NCBI GenBank assembly: GCA_016462625.1
Contig: JAEMSV010000124.1
Coordinates: 1 to 9,849 of the forward strand
DNA from: Solirubrobacteraceae bacterium
GTDB taxonomy: Bacteria > Actinomycetota > Thermoleophilia > Solirubrobacterales > Solirubrobacteraceae
Length of the DNA stretch: 9,849 nt
Direction: 5' to 3'
Of this stretch, positions 5,775 through 9,849 are shown one piece after another. The notes below the pieces were generated by a model. The model searched no databases, was not told the origin of the DNA, and saw only the letters and a list, made by a program, of their open reading frames with translations. Both the position numbers and the translations under genes were made by a program. Each line of letters begins with the position of its first letter. The stretch's first letter is position 1.

Positions 5775-6425
5775 GTGGCACGACTTTCCTCACGCAGGGC
5801 GCAGGACCAGCTGGCGGTCGATGACCTCTACCTCATCGCGCTGGCCAAGCAGGGCGACGCGAACGCATACGACCGCATCGTCCGCCGGTACTACGGATTC
5901 GTCCGCCTCAAGGCGTCGTCGTACTTCCTCGCCGGCGGGGACAGCGACGACCTCATCCAGGAGGGCCTGGTCGGCCTCTACAAGGCCGTGCGCGACTACC
6001 GCACGGACCGCGAGTCGTCGTTCCGCAACTTCGCGGAGCTCTGCATCACGCGCCAGATCATCACGGCCGTGAAGACCGCGACCCGCAACAAGCACGCACC
6101 GCTGAACCAGTACGTGTCGTTCTCGCAGACGCCGGCCAGCGCGCCGGAGGGCGAGCCGACGCTCGACGAGGTCATCCCAGGCCCGAAGGTCAACGACCCC
6201 GCGATCCAGGCGGTCTCCAGTGAGGAGCTGCAGGCGCTCGTCGGTTGCCTCTCGACGGCGCTCTCCGACCTCGAGTCGCGCGTCCTGGCCCTCTACCTCG
6301 ACGGCCGCTCCTACGAGGAGATCGGCGGCATGATCGACTGTGACGCCAAGACGGTCGACAACGCCCTGCAGCGCGTCAAGCGCAAGGTCGGCGCCCACCT
6401 CGACTCGCGGGCGATCCTGAACTAG
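5775..6425 (+). CDS. sigH: RNA polymerase sigma factor, SigH/Spo0H (sigma-30) type
   Basis: This sigma-70 family factor directs RNA polymerase to a special promoter set. From GTG 5775 it is 216 residues, about the same as Bacillus subtilis SigH (218). Region 2 spans about 30-115: AYDRIVRRYYGFVRLKA, SDDLIQEGLVGLYKAVRDY, then the core stretch FAELCITRQIITAVKTATR (86-104). Region 4 spans about 155-210 and includes LESRVLALYLDGRSYEEIGG and the helix TVDNALQRVKRKV. From memory these blocks match Bacillus SigH almost word for word, which is closer than to ECF factors; it is not the ECF protein also called SigH in mycobacteria. No anti-sigma factor gene is adjacent. It follows rlmB after a 173-base leader with its own promoter and dyads, so it may be separately regulated. 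What it controls here, sporulation or otherwise, cannot be told. Confidence 0.93.
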   Translation: MARLSSRRAQDQLAVDDLYLIALAKQGDANAYDRIVRRYYGFVRLKASSYFLAGGDSDDLIQEGLVGLYKAVRDYRTDRESSFRNFAELCITRQIITAVKTATRNKHAPLNQYVSFSQTPASAPEGEPTLDEVIPGPKVNDPAIQAVSSEELQALVGCLSTALSDLESRVLALYLDGRSYEEIGGMIDCDAKTVDNALQRVKRKVGAHLDSRAILN

Positions 6426-6442
6426 GCCGACCTACCGTCGAA

Positions 6443-6448
6443 TACCCT
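6443..6448 (+). promoter_or_regulatory. Possible -10 element for the 126-residue membrane protein
   Basis: TACCCT (TANNNT form) ends 7 bases before the ATG at 6456, the same geometry as seen before the genes at 153 and 3542. No convincing -35 lies at the expected distance, and read-through from sigH is equally possible. Confidence 0.25.
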
Positions 6449-6455
6449 CGGTTCC

Positions 6456-6836
6456 ATGGAGACCTGGTTCATCGTCGTCCTCGCCGTCGTGATCGTCCTG
6501 ATCCTGCTGGCGATCGGGGGTGCGGTCGCGACGTCACGCCGCGCACGCGCCCGGGATGCCGAGCTGCTCACCGAGATCGCGGCCGTCAACGATGCGCTTG
6601 CGGCCGCGCACGCCACCGACAAGGGCTGGGAGCCGGGGCGGCTGCACGAGGCCGCCAAGGCCGCGTTCGCCGAGCGTCATCCTGGGGTCGAGCCTGAGCG
6701 CGTCAACCTCGTGCAGGTCGACGACCGGCCCGGCATCGAGCACGACCGGGCCGTCTTCCGCATCGAGGCCGGCGGCACGACCCATGACCTCGTCCTCGGC
6801 CGCGACGGCGACCGCTGGATCACGGTCCCGGCGTAG
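6456..6836 (+). CDS. Small membrane-anchored protein of unknown function
   Basis: The product has 126 residues with one N-terminal membrane helix (about 4-25, FIVVLAVVIVLILLAIGGAV). A basic stop (SRRARAR) follows, indicating a cytosolic C-terminal part. A helical linker (about 34-53) leads to a small soluble domain (about 58-126) that ends with beta-like segments: VNLVQVDD, HDRAVFRIEAGGTTHDLVL and DRWITVPA. There are no catalytic motifs or cysteines. I do not recognise the family. It lies 30 bases after sigH on the same strand, so it may be co-transcribed and could be a partner, but the sequence does not show this. No clear ribosome binding site precedes the ATG. Its last 17 bases overlap the end of the convergent tetR-like gene, with no terminator between. 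Confidence 0.72.
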   Translation: METWFIVVLAVVIVLILLAIGGAVATSRRARARDAELLTEIAAVNDALAAAHATDKGWEPGRLHEAAKAAFAERHPGVEPERVNLVQVDDRPGIEHDRAVFRIEAGGTTHDLVLGRDGDRWITVPA

Positions 6837-7428
6837 GCGTCGCCTGGGCGACGAGCGCGCCGAAGATCCGCAGCAGCCCCTCGTCGAGCGCCATCGCGCC
6901 CTCCGGCGCCGCGAGCTGGCGCAGGCCGAGCCCGTCGGAGAACGCGACGAACAGCGGCGCGACGCTCTCGGCGTCGGGTAGCCCCGCGGCGGTCAGGCTC
7001 GTGGTCACGACCTCCTCGTAGGCGGCGAAGCAGCGCGCCGCCGCCTCCCGCAGCGCCGGGTTCCGTCCCGCTTCGAGATAGAGCTCGAACTGCGCGATGG
7101 TCGCGACGTCCCCCTGGCCGAGCGCCTCGCGGAACGCCTGCGCGGCGCGGATCGGGTCCACGTCCTCCGCCGCGGCGAGCGTGTCCGAGATCGCTCGCAT
7201 CCGCTCGACCTCCTCGTCGACGTGGAGCAGCAGCGCCTGCTGGAGCAGGTCATCCTGTCCGTCGAAGTAGTAGCTCAGCGATCCGAGCGGGACCCCGGCC
7301 TCCTTGGCCACCGAGCGGCTCGTCGCGGCCGCGATGCCGCCCGAGCGGACGAGTGCCAGCGTCGCGACGAGGATCTCGCGACGCTTGGCCTCTCCCCGGG
7401 CCTGGCGTGATGGGCGCTCAGAAGTCAT
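6820..7428 (-). CDS. TetR family transcriptional regulator
   Basis: The product is 202 residues, the usual size for a TetR-type dimeric repressor. The N-terminal DNA-binding domain begins with a basic segment (RQARGEAKRREIL). The helix-turn-helix is at about 35-56 (ATSRSVAKEAGVPLGSLSYYF), with the characteristic Ser-Tyr-Tyr-Phe end. The rest is helical, including FELYLEAGRNPALREAA (114-130), as in the ligand-binding C-terminal domains of many actinobacterial TetR proteins. The effector is unknown. It lies 13 bases after the FAD-linked oxidase gene on the same strand, so it is probably co-transcribed and may regulate that gene. A candidate operator is the dyad at the oxidase start (8755-8768). 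Confidence 0.9.
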   Translation of the reverse strand: MTSERPSRQARGEAKRREILVATLALVRSGGIAAATSRSVAKEAGVPLGSLSYYFDGQDDLLQQALLLHVDEEVERMRAISDTLAAAEDVDPIRAAQAFREALGQGDVATIAQFELYLEAGRNPALREAAARCFAAYEEVVTTSLTAAGLPDAESVAPLFVAFSDGLGLRQLAAPEGAMALDEGLLRIFGALVAQATPTPGP

Positions 7429-7441
7429 CGAGCGGCGAAGC

Positions 7442-8755
7442 CTACGGGCCGAGGACCCGGTCGAGGTGGGCGTTGGCCATCACGCGGTCGGGGTCGCAGC
7501 GGTCCCGGACGGCCGCGAAGCGGTCCCATTCCGGGTAGCGCGCGCGGAGTGTCTCGGCGGTCTGGAAGTGGCGCTTGCCCCAGTGCGGCCGCCCGCCGTG
7601 CTCGTCGCAGATGGCCTCCACCGCGCGGAAGTACGGCTCCCAGGGCATGCCGCGGAACACGTGGATCGCCAGGTAGGCGCTGTCGCGGCCGTGGGCGGGG
7701 GAGAGCAGCGCGTCGTCGGCCGCCCCGACCCGGACCTCCATCGGGAAGCTCACCGGGAAGCCGGTCTCCTCGATCCAGGCGCGTGCGCGGGAGAAGACGT
7801 CGGGAAGTGCATCGCGGGGCAGCGCGTACTCCATCTCCACGAAGCGGACGAGCCGGGGGCTGGCGAAGATCCGGTCGCTGCGGTCGGTCCGCTCGGTGTT
7901 CCCGGCCGCCCGCGTCAGCGCCCGGTTGATGTGCGGGATGAGCGCGGGCCGCGCCCGGCCGACCGCGCACGCGGCGCCGAACACATGGTTCGTCAGCAGG
8001 ACGTCGGTCGTCCACGCCTTCCACGCGGGCGGCGGCGCGGGGGCGGTCTCGACCCGGCGGTTCGTCCGGGTCAGCGCCCGGTCGGTGTGCGGGAAGCAGA
8101 AGAACTCGAAGTGCTCGGCCTCCGTGGCACGGGCCTCGAGCGCGGCGATCGTCGCCGCCAGGGGCGCGGGCGCGTCGATGCCGTGCAGCGTGAACGCGTC
8201 GACGCACCGCAGCTCGACCTCGGAGATGACGCCGAGGGCGCCGAGCGAGACCCGGGCGGCGCGCCAGAGGTCGGGATCGTCGTCGCGGGAGCAGCGCAGC
8301 ACCTCACCGGTGCCGGTCACGAGGGTGATGGCCTCGACGAGCGACGGGAGGTTCCCGTAGCCCGACCCGGTGCCGTGTGTGCCGGTCGCGATCGCGCCTG
8401 CGATGGTCTGCTGGTCGATGTCGCCCAGGTTCTCCAGGGCGAGCCCCGCGCCGGCGAGCGCCTCGTTGAGCGCGTGCAGCGGGATCCCGCCCTGTACGCG
8501 GACACGCCGGCGCTCGCGGTCGATCTCGAGGACGCGATCCATCCGTCGCAGCGAGATGAGGACTCCGTCGGTCGGGACCAGTGCGGTGAAGGAATGGCCG
8601 GACCCGACGGGGCGCACGGTGCGGCCCTCGTTTCGGGCGGAGCCGAGCGCCGCGATGATCTCGTCGATGTCCGCCGGCTCGGTCACCCGCGCCGGGCTGC
8701 ACCGCTGCTCCCCAGACCAGTTCCTCCACACCCCAGGGAGTATGCCGTCAAACAT
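7442..8755 (-). CDS. FAD-binding sugar-1,4-lactone oxidase-like protein (ALO family)
   Basis: This flavoprotein is related to L-gulono-/D-arabinono-1,4-lactone oxidases and probably oxidises a sugar lactone or alditol with oxygen or another acceptor. From ATG 8755 it has 437 residues, normal for the family. It starts with WRNWSGEQRCSP, the usual opening. The FAD domain has RPVGSGHSF (about 48-56), whose His54 is the position that carries covalent FAD in this family, and GTHGTGSGYGNL (about 125-136). The C-terminal ALO domain ends with HWGKRHF (391-397) and the terminal VMANAHLDRVLGP. The frame is open to an ATG at 8830, but that would overlap the GGDEF gene by 56 bases and add a non-conserved stretch. 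ATG 8755 leaves a 19-base gap. The true substrate is not deducible. It is followed by the tetR-like gene. Confidence 0.9.
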   Translation of the reverse strand: MFDGILPGVWRNWSGEQRCSPARVTEPADIDEIIAALGSARNEGRTVRPVGSGHSFTALVPTDGVLISLRRMDRVLEIDRERRRVRVQGGIPLHALNEALAGAGLALENLGDIDQQTIAGAIATGTHGTGSGYGNLPSLVEAITLVTGTGEVLRCSRDDDPDLWRAARVSLGALGVISEVELRCVDAFTLHGIDAPAPLAATIAALEARATEAEHFEFFCFPHTDRALTRTNRRVETAPAPPPAWKAWTTDVLLTNHVFGAACAVGRARPALIPHINRALTRAAGNTERTDRSDRIFASPRLVRFVEMEYALPRDALPDVFSRARAWIEETGFPVSFPMEVRVGAADDALLSPAHGRDSAYLAIHVFRGMPWEPYFRAVEAICDEHGGRPHWGKRHFQTAETLRARYPEWDRFAAVRDRCDPDRVMANAHLDRVLGP

Positions 8756-8768
8756 GGACGCTTGTCCA
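8755..8768. promoter_or_regulatory. Candidate operator dyad at the oxidase start codon
   Basis: TGGAC (8755-8759), four bases GCTT, GTCCA (8764-8768) form a 14-base inverted repeat touching the ATG of the oxidase gene. Its size and symmetry suit a TetR-type dimer, and a TetR gene is the last member of the same run. A 5-bp dyad is weak evidence in GC-rich DNA. Confidence 0.25.
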
Positions 8769-8774
8769 AGACCT

Positions 8775-9809
8775 CTAGACGGGGCCGACACGAAGCGCGG
8801 CGTCGGGTTTGTCGGCTCGCTGGCGGTCATCCGCGGCCTCGAGGAGGCGACCCGCGTCCGGGCCGTCCTGGGGGAAGGTCGCCACGCCGATCGCGCAGCC
8901 CAGCGGGCCGCCGTTCACCTCGACCGAAGCCAGCGCCGCGCGGACCTTGGCCGCGAGCGCCGCCGCGTGTCCGGCGCCCGTCTCCGGCGCGAGCACGCAG
9001 AACTCGTCGCCACCGTGGCGGACGACGGTGTCCCGATGCCGGACCGATCCCGTGAGCACGTCGGCCACCGCGCGGAGGAGCGCATCGCCGGCGGCGTGGC
9101 CCAGTTCGTCGTTGATCTGCTTGAACCCGTTGAGGTCGAGGACGAGGACGGTCAGCGGCTCACCGGTGCGGGCGTGCAGCGGCAGCTCGTGCGCAAGGCG
9201 CTCGCTGAGCAGTCGCCGGTTGCCGACGTCGGTGAGCGGGTCGCGGCGCATGAGCCTGCCGAGCTCGTCGGCCTGCTCGTCGGCGCTGCGCCAGGACATC
9301 TCGGTCAGCGCCGCCGTCCAGCACATCAGGATGATCCCGCCCACGGTCGCGAGGGCGACGGTCGTCGTCCCGATGACGGCCGCAGCGACCACGAGGGCCG
9401 TGATGGTCGCGACCAGGTGCAGCGCGATGTCCTGCCGCGACTCGACGACGAACGCGGACGCCGCGCCGGCCAGGGCGAACGCCGGCATGATCGCGGTGGC
9501 GTCGGTCCCGAGCGCCGCGACGGCGACGATGAGCTCGATCGTCACGATCGCCGGGAGGGCGTGGAGCCACCGGACGTCGATCCGGTCGGTCGGGACGAGC
9601 TGGATCAGCGCGCCGGTGGTGATGGGGATCAGCCCGGTTGCGATCAGTGCGGCGGTCCGGTCGGGGAAGAACATCGCCGGCGCGACCAGCGCGAGCAGCC
9701 CGAGGCCGAAGAACAGCAGCCCGACGGCGATGCGCACGTTCGGCAGCCGGCAGAGCCGCTCGGCGAGGCGGGGCGCGTCCTGGTCGTCAGGGTTCGTCGC
9801 GGCGAACAC
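8775..9809 (-). CDS. Membrane-bound diguanylate cyclase (GGDEF protein), N-terminus uncertain
   Basis: The product makes the second messenger c-di-GMP from two GTP. From GTG 9809 it is 344 residues. The N-terminal half has about six membrane segments (roughly 25-47, 53-72, 82-100, 105-122, 129-147, 150-170). The GGDEF domain follows (about 180-335), with RDPLTDVGNRR (189-199), the metal/GTP stretch DLNGFKQINDELGH (225-238) and an intact HGGDEF signature (265-270). An RHRD inhibitory I-site (257-260) lies five residues before GGDEF, so product inhibition is likely. No EAL or PAS domain is present, and the membrane part presumably senses a signal. The C-terminus (AADDRQRADK) departs slightly from the usual AAD-x-x-LYxAK. 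GTG 9809 follows a weak GGGGAT site, but the frame stays open to the window edge (FGLHRITAGIDE precedes), so the gene may begin outside. It lies 19 bases before the oxidase gene on the same strand. Confidence 0.9.
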   Translation of the reverse strand: MFAATNPDDQDAPRLAERLCRLPNVRIAVGLLFFGLGLLALVAPAMFFPDRTAALIATGLIPITTGALIQLVPTDRIDVRWLHALPAIVTIELIVAVAALGTDATAIMPAFALAGAASAFVVESRQDIALHLVATITALVVAAAVIGTTTVALATVGGIILMCWTAALTEMSWRSADEQADELGRLMRRDPLTDVGNRRLLSERLAHELPLHARTGEPLTVLVLDLNGFKQINDELGHAAGDALLRAVADVLTGSVRHRDTVVRHGGDEFCVLAPETGAGHAAALAAKVRAALASVEVNGGPLGCAIGVATFPQDGPDAGRLLEAADDRQRADKPDAALRVGPV

Positions 9810-9849
9810 CTCGTCGATCCCCGCGGTGATGCGATGCAGTCCGAACCGG

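Noticed and set aside
5753..5824. A 23-codon frame (ATG 5753) overlapping the start of sigH, a possible leader peptide
   Set aside because: No Shine-Dalgarno before its ATG, no unusual codon run typical of attenuation, and the overlap is easily chance.
8756..8830. Longer oxidase start at ATG 8830
   Set aside because: It would overlap the GGDEF gene by 56 bases and add residues absent from the family; conserved sequence begins just after ATG 8755.
7304..9055. A 583-residue plus-strand frame opposite the oxidase and GGDEF genes
   Set aside because: Shadow frame with Arg/Gly/Pro bias; the opposite strand carries the FAD and GGDEF motifs.

Overview
The window is about 70% GC, almost fully coding, with tight gene packing, frequent GTG starts and 4-bp stop/start overlaps. 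Together with a cysS-rlmB-sigma factor cluster whose sigma factor looks like the Spo0H/SigH type, this suggests a high-GC actinobacterium, possibly of the Thermoleophilia/Solirubrobacterales branch. The phylum-level placement is an inference from style and gene content; the sequence holds no rRNA or other taxonomic marker.

Layout. (1) 1-71, minus strand: the first codons of a gene leaving the window. It is divergent from (2) 153-911, plus strand, a six-segment membrane protein of unknown function. (3) 904-3427, minus strand: a compact three-gene lipid-type operon read in the order SCP2/alpha-beta hydrolase fusion, acyltransferase (NHSGG type), SRPBCC (START-like) protein. Both junctions are 4-bp GTGA/ATGA overlaps, so translation is probably coupled. 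(4) 3542-6425, plus strand: the information-processing cluster cysS, rlmB (GTGA overlap) and a sigH-like sigma factor. The sigma gene has its own good promoter (TTGACA-N18-TAGGTT, overlapping the rlmB stop) and a leader with two back-to-back inverted repeats. (5) 6456-6836, plus strand: a small single-pass membrane-anchored protein of unknown function, whose 3' end overlaps (6) a minus-strand run, GGDEF diguanylate cyclase (upstream) -> FAD-linked sugar-lactone-oxidase-like enzyme -> TetR regulator, spaced 19 and 13 bases apart and reading from the right edge of the window.

How the parts fit. The hydrolase/acyltransferase/SRPBCC operon looks like a lipid or hydrophobic-substrate handling unit. 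The cysS-rlmB-sigH order recalls the Bacillus cysS-mrnC-rlmB-yacP-sigH region, without mrnC and yacP. The right-hand run joins c-di-GMP synthesis, an oxidase and a TetR repressor that may control the oxidase through a small dyad at its start codon. Several genes carry a TANNNT hexamer 7-8 bases before their start codon, consistent with leaderless transcription. I see no mobile element, CRISPR array, tRNA or rRNA, and no gene-free stretch longer than 173 bases. No clearly novel system is present; the most unusual features are the sigH leader and the SigH-like factor itself.
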